NCBI RefSeq assembly: GCF_024653915.1
Contig: NZ_JANLGY010000027.1
Span: forward strand, 1-56,498
Reading direction: 5' to 3'
DNA: 56,498 nt
From: Sulfuricaulis sp.
GTDB taxonomy: Bacteria > Pseudomonadota > Gammaproteobacteria > Acidiferrobacterales > Sulfurifustaceae
Shown here: in pieces, positions 42,039 to 52,079 of the stretch
Layout of the letters: each line of letters opens with the position of its first letter
Position numbering within the stretch: position 1 is the first letter of the stretch
Translations under genes and position numbers: made by a program
The notes under the pieces: generated by a model
The model's input: the letters and a program-made list of their open reading frames with translations, nothing else
What the model was told of the DNA's origin: nothing
Databases searched by the model: none

Positions 42039-43925
42039 TCATTCGTCATTTTCCGAAGCGGGTGCTGACGCGCCGGGTGTGGCGGCAGTTTTGCCCAGAA
42101 TCACGTGGTCCATGATCTTGCGCGCGATCGGTGCGGCGGCGGAACTGCCGTGTCCGCCGTTTTCCACGATGACGGCCACCGCTACCTTCGGGTCACCGAC
42201 CGGTGCAAAGGAGACAAACAACGCGTGATCGCGGTAGCGCTCCGGCGTCAGTTTCTCACTGTAAAACTGGCCCTGAGCGATGCTTTTCACCTGCGCCGTG
42301 CCGGTCTTTCCGGCAATCTTGTAAGGGGCGTTGTAGCCGATACCGTAGGCGGTTCCCTTGTTCGTGTGCACCACGTCCATCAGGTTCTGAATATGGACAT
42401 CGAGATGCTGTTTGTCTTTGAGTGGAATCGGTGGAAATGATTCGGTGACTGTCGCACGCGCGATGTTGGTTTTGGCGTCGATGAAGGCACGTACCAGCTG
42501 TGGTTTCGTGCGCACGCCATGGTTGGCCAGCGTGGCGGTAGCGGCTGCCAGTTGCAGTGGTGTTACCAGGATCGCGCCTTGACCAATGCCGGTGATGACG
42601 GTCTCGCCGGGATACCATTTCTGTCCACGCGCCCGTTTCCATTCCAGCGATGGCAGCAGCCCATCCGATTCGTTTAAAAGATCTATCCCGGTCTTATTGC
42701 CGAAGCCGAATGGCTCGAGAAATTTTTTCATGGCGTCGACCTCCATGGCCACCGCGAGCTTGTAAAAATATACGTCGCAGGATTGCACCACGGCGTCGTG
42801 CAGGCTCACGGTACCGTGCCCGGTCTTTTTCCAGTCGCGAAACTGGTGAGAACTTCCTGGCAGCGTGAACCATCCGGGACAGGAGATCGGTTTGCTGGGG
42901 TCAAAGTTCTCTATTTCCAGCGCCGCCAGCCCGAGGAAGGCCTTGATGGTGGATCCCGGTGAGTACTGTCCATTGAGCGCACGGTTGATGAGCGGTTTGT
43001 CAGGATTGTTGAGCAGGGCATTATAGGAATCCGGATCAATACCGTTGATGAAGGAATTGGGGTCATAAGTGGGCGTGCTGACAAAGGCAAGTATCCCGCC
43101 AGTCGAGGGGTCCATGGCGATCACGGCCCCGCGTCGATTGCCCAGTGCCTGCTCTGCCAGCGCCTGCAGCTTGGCGTCGACATAGAGTTGCAGGTTTTTG
43201 CCGGCAACCGGGGCGATACGTTCCAGAATTCGCAAAGAGCGTCCGTGAGCGTTGGTTTCCACCTTTTCGAAACCAACCTGACCAAGCAGAGCTTTTTCGT
43301 GGCTGACCTCGACACCCAGCTTGCCAATGTGTTGCATGCCGCGATAGGTGGCCTTGTCGATGCGCTCAAGTTCCTGTTCGTTAATGCGCGCGACATAACC
43401 AATGAAATGCACGCCCAGGCCCGCCAGGGGATAATGCCGTTGCAGGCGCGCTTCGAGTTCCACGCCGCTGAAATAGGTGCGCCGCACGGCGAGCCGAGCC
43501 GCCTCTTCTTCGGTCAGGTTCGAGCGCAGCAGCAGGTTTTCGAATCGTGGACGCTCGCGCAGTTGCTTGCGGAAGTTCTTGAGGTCAGCCTCGTTCAGAC
43601 TCACCACCTGCTTTAATTCCTCCAGCAGCGAATTCATGTCGTCTACTTGCTCGGGGATGATTTCCAGCGTGTATACCGGATAGTTCTGCGCCAGAATGAC
43701 TCCGTTACGGTCGAGAATCAGGCCGCGCGGCGGCTGGATCGGCAGAGGCTTGATGCGGTTGGCCTGTGACAGCGTTTCGAAATGGCGGTAGGCGAAAACC
43801 TGCAGGTAGGTCAGCCGCAAAAACAGCGTCAGAATCAAAATCAGCACAATGACGCCGACCACCATCATTCGCGCATTAAACAGCCGGGTTTCCCGGAAAT
43901 GATCCTTGATCGGGATATTGAGCAT
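42039..43925 (-). CDS. mrdA: Penicillin-binding protein 2 (MrdA)
   Basis: Elongasome transpeptidase of 628 residues: one N-terminal membrane helix (RMMVVGVIVLILILTLFLRL), pedestal domain, SxxK in YSPGSTIKAF, SxD in VQSCDVYFYK and KTG in AGKTGTAQV. Forms the synthase complex with RodA and MreC/D. Full length; C-terminal tail Ala/Pro-rich. Starts 3 bp after mreD. Confidence 0.97.
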   Translation of the reverse strand: MLNIPIKDHFRETRLFNARMMVVGVIVLILILTLFLRLTYLQVFAYRHFETLSQANRIKPLPIQPPRGLILDRNGVILAQNYPVYTLEIIPEQVDDMNSLLEELKQVVSLNEADLKNFRKQLRERPRFENLLLRSNLTEEEAARLAVRRTYFSGVELEARLQRHYPLAGLGVHFIGYVARINEQELERIDKATYRGMQHIGKLGVEVSHEKALLGQVGFEKVETNAHGRSLRILERIAPVAGKNLQLYVDAKLQALAEQALGNRRGAVIAMDPSTGGILAFVSTPTYDPNSFINGIDPDSYNALLNNPDKPLINRALNGQYSPGSTIKAFLGLAALEIENFDPSKPISCPGWFTLPGSSHQFRDWKKTGHGTVSLHDAVVQSCDVYFYKLAVAMEVDAMKKFLEPFGFGNKTGIDLLNESDGLLPSLEWKRARGQKWYPGETVITGIGQGAILVTPLQLAAATATLANHGVRTKPQLVRAFIDAKTNIARATVTESFPPIPLKDKQHLDVHIQNLMDVVHTNKGTAYGIGYNAPYKIAGKTGTAQVKSIAQGQFYSEKLTPERYRDHALFVSFAPVGDPKVAVAVIVENGGHGSSAAAPIARKIMDHVILGKTAATPGASAPASENDE

Positions 43926-43928
43926 GAA

Positions 43929-44420
43929 TCAACTGATATCGCCGCGCCGCCGCAGATCACGCAGAATGACGAACAGCCACGGCCACAACAGGGCGCCGAC
44001 GATGCTGGGCGTCCAGTAACTGATCGTTTCCGGGGCTTGCCCAATGGCGCCGCGGATCCACAGCACCAGCAATTGATTGGCCACGAGTAAACCGAGCACC
44101 GATACCGCCTGTTGCCAGCGTGGAAACATGCGCAGTTGCAAATGCAGCCGGACAGCGAGGAACGCCACCAGTGTTTTGGCAAGTGCGTTGCTGCCGAGCA
44201 GTGAGCCATACAGGATGTCCTGGAGGAAGCCGAGCAGCCATCCGGTACCGACAGAGACACGCTCGGGAATAGCGAGGCACCAGTAAATCAGTACCAGCCC
44301 AACCCAATCGGGCCGGAACGGCTCGGCCCAGACGGGAAATGGCATGATGGCGAGAATCACGGCGGCGGCAAAAGTGCCGATCAGCGTCGCGCGGCGGCGC
44401 CCGTCCGGGCCCCATCTCAT
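43929..44420 (-). CDS. mreD: Rod-shape-determining protein MreD
   Basis: A 163-residue membrane protein with five to six helices: PDWVGLVLIYWCLAIPERVS, GWLLGFLQDILYGSLLGSNA and LLVANQLLVLWIRG fit MreD. It couples MreC to RodA-PBP2. Start overlaps the mreC stop as ATGA. Confidence 0.94.
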   Translation of the reverse strand: MRWGPDGRRRATLIGTFAAAVILAIMPFPVWAEPFRPDWVGLVLIYWCLAIPERVSVGTGWLLGFLQDILYGSLLGSNALAKTLVAFLAVRLHLQLRMFPRWQQAVSVLGLLVANQLLVLWIRGAIGQAPETISYWTPSIVGALLWPWLFVILRDLRRRGDIS

Positions 44421-45274
44421 TTGGATTTCCCTCCGCTCTTGGGCACGTTTCCGCGCCAGATGAGCAGCACCTGTTTACCATGATTGAGTTGCGCCGCGGG
44501 TTTCGCGGTAATGGACAGGAACGATTCGTTCGGGTCGTTGACGATCTTCAGCACTCGCGCCACCGGATAATCCGGCGGGAAAGTTCCGCCCATCCCGGAA
44601 CTCACCAGCAGGTCACCTTCCTTGATATCGGCATTGGCCGTGAGGTACGGCACCTTGACCGTGTCGGGGTTGCCTGTGCCAAACACGAGGGCGCGCAGAC
44701 CGCTGCGGTTGTTGAGGACGGGAATGGCGTGGCCGGCGTCGGTGATGAACGTCACACGGCTGACGCGGCCGGCCACTTGAGTCACTTGCCCCATGATGCC
44801 GTGCGCGTCGATCACCGACTGGCCGACATAGACCCCGTCCTGGCTGCCCTTGGCAACGACGACCTTGCGCGTGAATGGCTCGGCGCTGACTTCGACGAGT
44901 TCGGCCGCGATGGCCTTGTCGGCCACCAGCGCGGCGCTGACCAGCATATTACGCAGGCGCTGGTTTTCCTGCTCCAGGGCGTCGAATTGTTGCAGCTTGG
45001 CCAGCAGCGCCTGGCGCTCGTCTAACAGTTTTTCGTTGTCCTCGCGCAGGGTGCCGCGGGTGGTAAAAAGGTCGGCGATGCTACGGCCCACGTACGCCGG
45101 CGTGGAGGCAATCAGCTGAATGGGATAAGCGAGGGCGTTCAGGCCGGCGCGGATTTTTTCGAGGTGATGCCCACGGTGATCGAGCATCATCAGCGCCACC
45201 GAGAGGATCGATAGCAGTACAAGCCGAGTGAGATGAGACGGCGCCCAGATGGACCGGCCAAAGACGTTAATCAT
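44417..45274 (-). CDS. mreC: Rod-shape-determining protein MreC
   Basis: A 285-residue bitopic protein: N-terminal helix (RLVLLSILSVALMMLDH), a coiled coil (LREDNEKLLDERQALLAKLQ) and the two beta-barrel domains (VVVAKGSQDGVYVGQSVIDA, then GIMGQVTQVAG). The C-terminus ends Lys-rich. Scaffold between MreB and PBP2. Lies 68 bp downstream of mreB. Confidence 0.95.
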   Translation of the reverse strand: MINVFGRSIWAPSHLTRLVLLSILSVALMMLDHRGHHLEKIRAGLNALAYPIQLIASTPAYVGRSIADLFTTRGTLREDNEKLLDERQALLAKLQQFDALEQENQRLRNMLVSAALVADKAIAAELVEVSAEPFTRKVVVAKGSQDGVYVGQSVIDAHGIMGQVTQVAGRVSRVTFITDAGHAIPVLNNRSGLRALVFGTGNPDTVKVPYLTANADIKEGDLLVSSGMGGTFPPDYPVARVLKIVNDPNESFLSITAKPAAQLNHGKQVLLIWRGNVPKSGGKSK

Positions 45275-45342
45275 TGAGTGGGCGCGCGGCCGTGGCGCGG
45301 GGGCAGGTGCAGGTGACGCCGGGCGGGGATGCCGGGATCAAC

Positions 45343-46422
<1,080 letters not shown>

Positions 46423-46511
46423 CTAACTGTATCAACCGCAGTCGGGCGGTTCAACCGGCGGGACGAATATGATAGTTTTCGATTTCATTCCTATTCCTTG
46501 AACGAAATCGC

Positions 46512-46799
46512 ATGTCTCTGGACCGCGAACAGGTACGCAAGATTGCGCATCTTGCGCGTTTGCACATCACCGAGCAAGAGGCTGACGCCTATGCCGAGAC
46601 GCTTTCCCGCATCCTCGGTCTGATCGAGCAGATGAACGCCGTGGATACCACCGGCGTTGCCCCCATGGCCCACCCGAACGAGGCCGGTCTGCGGCTGCGC
46701 GAGGACAAGGTCACCGAGTCCAACCAGCGCGAGAAGTTCCAGAAAATCGCGCCGGCGGTCGAGGCCGGCCTGTACCTGGTCCCCAAGGTCATAGAGTAG
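46512..46799 (+). CDS. gatC: Asp/Glu-tRNA(Asn/Gln) amidotransferase subunit C
   Basis: A 95-residue Gat[21 protein letters not shown], the belt region [20 protein letters not shown], then [20 protein letters not shown]. It stabilises GatA-GatB in making Gln-tRNA(Gln) and/or Asn-tRNA(Asn). Ribosome-binding site weak. Leads the gatCAB operon. Confidence 0.96.
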   Translation: MSLDREQVRKIAHLARLHITEQEADAYAETLSRILGLIEQMNAVDTTGVAPMAHPNEAGLRLREDKVTESNQREKFQKIAPAVEAGLYLVPKVIE

Positions 46800-46827
46800 T
46801 TTTCGCCGCCCGGACGTCAAGAACCGC

Positions 46828-48282
46828 ATGTTTGAAAAAACCGTTGCCGAGCTATCGCGCGCCCTGGGCCGCAAGGAAATCTCCAGCGTCGAGCTGACTC
46901 GCGCCTTTCTGGAGCGCATTAATAAGTATAAGGACCTGAACGCCTTCATTACGCTGGAGCCGGAGCGCTCGCTGGCCCAGGCCCGGGCCGCCGACGCCCG
47001 GATCGCGAAGGGCGAGGCCGGCGCGCTGACCGGCATCCCCATCGCCCAGAAGGACATCTTCTGCGCCGACGGTTGGCTGACCACCTGCGGCTCGAAGATT
47101 CTGTCCAACTTCGTCGCCCCGTACGATGCGACGACCATCGAAAAATTCAACCAGGCCGGCGCCGTCTGTCTCGGCAAGACCAACATGGACGAGTTCGCCA
47201 TGGGCTCGTCCAACGAGACTTCCTATTATGGTGTGGTGAAGAACCCGTGGGGCACCGACAGGGTTCCCGGCGGCAGCTCGGGCGGGTCGGCCGCGGCAGT
47301 GGCCGCGCGCCTGGTTCCGGCCGCGACCGGCACCGACACTGGCGGTTCCATCCGCCAGCCCGCCTCGCTCACCGGCCTGACGGGACTCAAGCCGAGTTAC
47401 GGACGTGTCTCGCGCTACGGCATGATCGCCTTTGCTTCTTCGCTCGATCAAGGTGGGCCCCTGTGCCGCACCGCGGAAGACTGCGCTTTGCTGTTAAATA
47501 CCATGGCCGGCTTCGATCCGCGCGATTCCACCTCCGTGGACGAGCCGGTCCCGGATTACACCCAGGGTCTTAATCAGGATATCAAAGGTCTGCGCATTGG
47601 CTTGCCCAAGGAATATTTCAGCAAGGGCCTGAGTTCCGAAGTGGCGAAGGTGGTTGAGACTGCCATCGCCGATTACAAAAAGCTTGGCGCGCAGGTGGTC
47701 GAGGTGAGTTTGCCCAACAGCCAGCTGGCAATTCCCTGCTATTACGTGCTGGCGCCGGCCGAGGCGTCATCCAATCTTTCGCGTTTCGATGGTGCACGCT
47801 ACGGTTACCGTGCCAGCGACTACAAGGATTTGCTCGACATGTACTGCAAAACCCGTGCAGAAGGTTTCGGCGCCGAGGTGAAGCGCCGCATCATGATCGG
47901 GACCTATGCGCTGTCCGCCGGCTATTACGATGCCTATTATCTGAAGGCCCAGCAGCTGCGCCGTCTGATCGCACAGGATTTCGAGCGCGCCTTCCAGTCC
48001 TGCGATGTCATCATGGGCCCGACCAGTCCCACGACCGCGTTCAAGATCGGCGAAAAGAGCGACGACCCGGTGGCCATGTATTTGAGCGATATTTACACCA
48101 TTTCCGTGAATCTCGCCGGCCTGCCGGGCATGTCCATCCCTGCCGGTTTTGCCCCCGACGGCCTGCCGGTGGGCCTGCAACTGGTCGGCCGCTATTTCGA
48201 CGAGGCGCGCCTGCTCAACGTCGCGCACCGCTATCAGCAGGCGACGGACTGGCACCAGCGCATGCCGAAGGGGTTCGACTGA
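46828..48282 (+). CDS. gatA: Asp/Glu-tRNA(Asn/Gln) amidotransferase subunit A
   Basis: A 484-residue amidase-signature glutaminase: catalytic Lys in [10 protein letters not shown] and the Ser-rich [20 protein letters not shown], then [19 protein letters not shown]. The Ser-cisSer-Lys triad is intact. Generates ammonia from glutamine. Stop overlaps gatB as TGATG. Confidence 0.97.
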   Translation: MFEKTVAELSRALGRKEISSVELTRAFLERINKYKDLNAFITLEPERSLAQARAADARIAKGEAGALTGIPIAQKDIFCADGWLTTCGSKILSNFVAPYDATTIEKFNQAGAVCLGKTNMDEFAMGSSNETSYYGVVKNPWGTDRVPGGSSGGSAAAVAARLVPAATGTDTGGSIRQPASLTGLTGLKPSYGRVSRYGMIAFASSLDQGGPLCRTAEDCALLLNTMAGFDPRDSTSVDEPVPDYTQGLNQDIKGLRIGLPKEYFSKGLSSEVAKVVETAIADYKKLGAQVVEVSLPNSQLAIPCYYVLAPAEASSNLSRFDGARYGYRASDYKDLLDMYCKTRAEGFGAEVKRRIMIGTYALSAGYYDAYYLKAQQLRRLIAQDFERAFQSCDVIMGPTSPTTAFKIGEKSDDPVAMYLSDIYTISVNLAGLPGMSIPAGFAPDGLPVGLQLVGRYFDEARLLNVAHRYQQATDWHQRMPKGFD

Positions 48283-49715
48283 TGGAATGGGAAACCGTCA
48301 TCGGTCTTGAAGTCCACGCCCAGCTCATGACCCGGAGCAAGGCGTTCTCGGGCGCGGCCACGAAATACGGCGCCGAGCCGAACACCCAGGCGTGCGCGGT
48401 GGATATTGCGCTGCCGGGCGTGTTGCCGGTGTTCAACAAGGAAGCCGCGCGCATGGCGGTGAAGTTTGGGCTCGCCATCGGCGCCGCCATCAATCACCGC
48501 TCGGTGTTCGCGCGCAAGAATTATTTCTATCCGGATCTGCCCAAGGGCTACCAGATCAGCCAGTACGAGCTGCCGATCGTGGCCAAGGGCCAGATCACGA
48601 TTGACGTGGATGGTGTGGAAAAAACGATCGGCATCACCCGCGCGCATCTCGAGGAAGACGCCGGGAAGAGCCTGCACGAGGATTTCCACGGCATGACCGG
48701 CATCGATCTCAACCGCGCCGGCACGCCGTTGCTGGAAATCGTCTCCGAGCCCGACATGCGTTCGGCGAAAGAGGCCGTGGCCTATCTCAAGAAAGTGCAT
48801 GAGCTGGTGCGCTATCTCGAAATCTGCGACGGCAACATGCAGGAGGGCTCGTTCCGCTGCGACGCCAACGTTTCGGTGCGTCCGAAAGGCGAGAAGAAAT
48901 TCGGCACCCGCGCGGAACTGAAGAACATCAATTCCTTCCGCTTCGTCGAGAAGGCCATTGAATTTGAGGTCGAGCGCCAGATCGACCTGATCGAAGGCGG
49001 CGGCAAAGTCGCACAGGAGACACGCCTGTACGATTCGGACAAGGACGTCACGCGCTCCATGCGCAGCAAGGAAGAGGCGATGGATTATCGCTACTTCCCC
49101 GACCCCGACCTGCCGCCGCTGGTGCTGGAAGAGACCTTTATTGCCGACGTTAAAAAGACCTTGCCGGAACTGCCGGACGCCAAGCGCGCGCGTTTCATGA
49201 AGGATTACGGCCTCAATGCTTATGACGCAGGCGTGTTGACCGCGTCGTGCGAACTGGCGGATTACTACGAACAGTTGGTGCGTGAGTCCGGTTCCGACCC
49301 CAAGATCGCGGCCAACTGGGTCACGGGTGAACTGGCGGCGTTCCTCAACCGTGACAACAAGGATATTGCTGCGTCACCGGTGACGGTGGCGATGATGTCA
49401 GGTCTTCTGAAGCGCCTCGCTGACAACACCATCTCCGGCAAGATCGCGAAAGAAGTTTTCGAGGCCATGTGGAACGGTGAGGGTGACGCCGACACCGTGA
49501 TTGCGAAGAAGGGTCTTAAACAAATTACCGACACCGGCGCGATCGAGAAGGTGATTGACGAAATCATCGCCAGGAATCCCAAGCAGCATGAGCAATACCG
49601 CGCCGGCAAGGAAACCTTGTTCGGTTATTTCGTGGGCCAAGTGATGAAGGCGACCCAGGGCAAGGCCAATCCGGCACAGGTCAACGAGCTGCTTAAAAAG
49701 AAACTCAGTTCATAG
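48282..49715 (+). CDS. gatB: Asp/Glu-tRNA(Asn/Gln) amidotransferase subunit B
   Basis: A 477-residue Gat[61 protein letters not shown] and the C-terminal YqeY-like tail domain ([20 protein letters not shown]). It phosphorylates and amidates mischarged tRNA. The 3' end overlaps the convergent tonB-like gene by 11 bp. Confidence 0.97.
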   Translation: MEWETVIGLEVHAQLMTRSKAFSGAATKYGAEPNTQACAVDIALPGVLPVFNKEAARMAVKFGLAIGAAINHRSVFARKNYFYPDLPKGYQISQYELPIVAKGQITIDVDGVEKTIGITRAHLEEDAGKSLHEDFHGMTGIDLNRAGTPLLEIVSEPDMRSAKEAVAYLKKVHELVRYLEICDGNMQEGSFRCDANVSVRPKGEKKFGTRAELKNINSFRFVEKAIEFEVERQIDLIEGGGKVAQETRLYDSDKDVTRSMRSKEEAMDYRYFPDPDLPPLVLEETFIADVKKTLPELPDAKRARFMKDYGLNAYDAGVLTASCELADYYEQLVRESGSDPKIAANWVTGELAAFLNRDNKDIAASPVTVAMMSGLLKRLADNTISGKIAKEVFEAMWNGEGDADTVIAKKGLKQITDTGAIEKVIDEIIARNPKQHEQYRAGKETLFGYFVGQVMKATQGKANPAQVNELLKKKLSS

Positions 49716-50355
49716 CCGATTCGTTAGCGTCCTTCGCTCCGTAACCGGCGCCTCCCTGTGCCGCTTCTCGCAACCGGAAGGTGATAGGGATTTCCACCCA
49801 AGAAGCCACGGCCGTTTCACCGCGCGACGCGGGGATGAAACGCCACCGCCTGACGGTCTGGAGGGCGGCGGCATCGAGCAGTTCGTAGCCACTGCTTTGC
49901 CTCAATTGCACGTCGGTGCATTGCCCGTTTTCACGCACGTGCGCACGCAAGATCACGCGACCCTCCATGCTGAGCCGCCGCGCGGCGAGCGGGTAGGGTG
50001 GTTTGGGGTTGTTGAGCGAGCGGACGTCATAGCGCGTTTCCACCAGCGGTTCTTCATTCTGGCTCGAAGAGGAGGCGCGCGCCGGTTCGGCCGCGCCAGT
50101 TTCGGTTTGCGATTCCTCCGGGTTAACGGCGCGCGGGTGGACAGGGAGCCGCAGCGCGGATTTCAGGGTATGTCGCGGTGCCGGTTCGCTCACCAGCGCC
50201 ACCTCAATGGGCTCAAACGCCGCGGCTTGGGGCGCCCGGATCGTCACCGGTCCAAACCAGAGCATCAGCCCCACGTGCGCCGCGACCGAGAGAGTGAACG
50301 CCGTCAGCGTGGCCGGCGGCATTTCGTGCAGTTTGGCGGCGAGATGGATTGTCAT
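49705..50355 (-). CDS. TonB-like energy transducer
   Basis: A 216-residue TonB-family protein: N-terminal helix ([19 protein letters not shown]), a Pro/Glu-containing periplasmic spacer and the TonB C-terminal domain ([20 protein letters not shown], then [19 protein letters not shown]). Start ATG 50355 overlaps the previous stop as ATGA. No exbB or exbD is adjacent, so it must use ones elsewhere. Last gene of the TonB-dependent receptor operon, so probably dedicated to that receptor. Confidence 0.87.
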   Translation of the reverse strand: MTIHLAAKLHEMPPATLTAFTLSVAAHVGLMLWFGPVTIRAPQAAAFEPIEVALVSEPAPRHTLKSALRLPVHPRAVNPEESQTETGAAEPARASSSSQNEEPLVETRYDVRSLNNPKPPYPLAARRLSMEGRVILRAHVRENGQCTDVQLRQSSGYELLDAAALQTVRRWRFIPASRGETAVASWVEIPITFRLREAAQGGAGYGAKDANESAMN

Positions 50356-50852
50356 GGATGTTTCGCGAGCGCCATTTGCTGTTCGATCCATGGCTGCAGT
50401 TGCGATGCCGTCAGCTTTCCGCTGATGCCACGGACGGTCCCGTCGGTGCTGTACAGATAAGTGCGCGGCAGCTCGCCGCGCCATTGCCGATCGATGGCGT
50501 AGCGCAGCTGTTCGCTGAAGGCGTCGGCAAACACCCAGGCCTCAGCCTGTTCGAGACGATGGCGCGCGAGGACCGTGGAGATGGCCGGTATGTCTTGCGG
50601 TGTGTCGGTGGAGATGAGCACGATGTCCAGTTTGGGATATTTTTTTGACAGTTCGCCGAACAGGATGAGATCGTCCGGGCAGTGTGGACAGCTGAGCGAC
50701 CACAGCGCCAACACGAACGGACGTGGCTGGAGCGCGGCCACGATCCGGCTCAGGCTGCTGGATTCGAAGGGCTTGATTTCCTGCGCGGCGAGCGGTGTTG
50801 CCAACAGCAAGAGGCAGAACAAAAAAGCAGCTTTGCCGGCGCCCCGGGTCAT
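50352..50852 (-). CDS. Exported thioredoxin-like protein (TlpA-type)
   Basis: A 166-residue protein with a signal peptide (AAFLFCLLLLATPLAAQE) and a thioredoxin fold: VLALWSLSCPHCPDDLILF gives the CPHC active site, then IVLISTDTPQDIPAIS and the cis-Pro region LPRTYLYSTDG. Probably periplasmic; reduces or exchanges disulfides, for example the cysteine cluster of the upstream propeller lipoprotein (inference). Start overlaps that gene as ATGA. Confidence 0.82.
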   Translation of the reverse strand: MTRGAGKAAFLFCLLLLATPLAAQEIKPFESSSLSRIVAALQPRPFVLALWSLSCPHCPDDLILFGELSKKYPKLDIVLISTDTPQDIPAISTVLARHRLEQAEAWVFADAFSEQLRYAIDRQWRGELPRTYLYSTDGTVRGISGKLTASQLQPWIEQQMALAKHP

Positions 50853-52069
50853 GATTTTTCTCCCTGCAGGGTGATCAGGCGGTAACCTTGTTTTACCGTG
50901 TTCCAGGACAAATAAGCCTTCACGCCATCCGAGAACAACAGTGGGTGATCCGAGGCCCCATCCGTCGAGGCGAGGACGGCCGGGGTGGACCACGAAAGCC
51001 CGCTATCGGTCGAATGCATGATCTGGACGGTGGACTCACGTCCGTCGAATTCCTTCCACGCGAGCCACACGCGGTTTCCCAGGGCCAGCACCTGCGGGTG
51101 TGCCGCCTGTGCCTCGCTGTTGCCAAATCCCAGAGGGGAGGAAAAGCGTCCGCCGCGGTCGGTGGTGCGCGAATAATTAAGTCCGACGCGTCCCGTCGCG
51201 CCGTTGAACCAGGCGAGATGATAAATGCCATCGGTCCCGATGGAGAGACTCGGGCCGTGATGCGGACAGGCGTCGACCCCCCAGTCGTCGTGACTGACGC
51301 GCGCCGGTTTAGACTTTCCGTCGAGCCGCACCAGCGCGTGATCGCGTGTATTCCTGCCGAACACGTGGCGCCAGAAGATGACCGGGACATCGTCGGTGTC
51401 GAGCGCGATGGCGATGCGGCAGCATTCGCAAGAGTGTTCTGCTATCTGGTGGTTGGCGTCAAAACTTTTACCGCCATCGCGCGAGACGGCGTGATATACC
51501 GAAATCCCCGTATATGCCTCGCCGCGTTGTCTCGCCCGCGCCGCATCGCGCCGATCCAGCCAGGCGAGATGGATGGCGCCGCGTCGGTCAACAATCATGG
51601 ATTCGAAACGATGGCTGATAAGTTCGCGATTGTCGTTGACGGTGACCGGCAGGGAAAAGGTCCGGCCGCCGTCGAGCGAACGGCTGAAGCGCACGTGGCC
51701 GCTGAACGGTTGTTCCAGGCTCTGGGTCCAGGAAACGTAAATCTCACCGCCCGCGCCAAAGGCGATCTTCGGGCGGTTCTCGCCTTCGGCCGCTACCCGC
51801 TCCGGATCGGGATTCACCCGCACCGGCGTGCTGAAACTGGCGCCACGGTTCTCCGAAATGCTCAACAACACGTGACCGCCCTCGACACGCGCCAGCCACA
51901 GCCGACTGCGTGCGTCGAACGCCGCGCTCACGGCAAGCGGGGGGCGAGCCAGTGACTTCTGCCACGTGGCGGCGTGATCGTGCTTTTCCGGTGCACGCGG
52001 CGGTCCGACCACGGCGGCGCAGCCCGCCGTGGCGAAGGCGAGCGTGGCTATCAGCGCCGCGCGCCGCAT
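50849..52069 (-). CDS. Sialidase-fold (BNR/Asp-box) lipoprotein with a CECC cluster
   Basis: A 406-residue lipoprotein: lipobox ATAGC after MRRAALIATLAF, then a beta-propeller with Asp-box repeats SENRGASF, SLDGGRTF, SRDGGKSF, TTDRGGRF and STDSGLSW. HSCECCRIAIAL near the middle provides a Cys-rich cluster and possible metal site; HDHAA near the N-terminus and CPHHGP add histidines. Sialidase activity is doubtful: the Arg triad cannot be assigned. Location after a TonB-dependent receptor suggests a surface or periplasmic binding protein. Confidence 0.72.
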   Translation of the reverse strand: MRRAALIATLAFATAGCAAVVGPPRAPEKHDHAATWQKSLARPPLAVSAAFDARSRLWLARVEGGHVLLSISENRGASFSTPVRVNPDPERVAAEGENRPKIAFGAGGEIYVSWTQSLEQPFSGHVRFSRSLDGGRTFSLPVTVNDNRELISHRFESMIVDRRGAIHLAWLDRRDAARARQRGEAYTGISVYHAVSRDGGKSFDANHQIAEHSCECCRIAIALDTDDVPVIFWRHVFGRNTRDHALVRLDGKSKPARVSHDDWGVDACPHHGPSLSIGTDGIYHLAWFNGATGRVGLNYSRTTDRGGRFSSPLGFGNSEAQAAHPQVLALGNRVWLAWKEFDGRESTVQIMHSTDSGLSWSTPAVLASTDGASDHPLLFSDGVKAYLSWNTVKQGYRLITLQGEKS

Positions 52070-52079
52070 GCGAGAGGTC

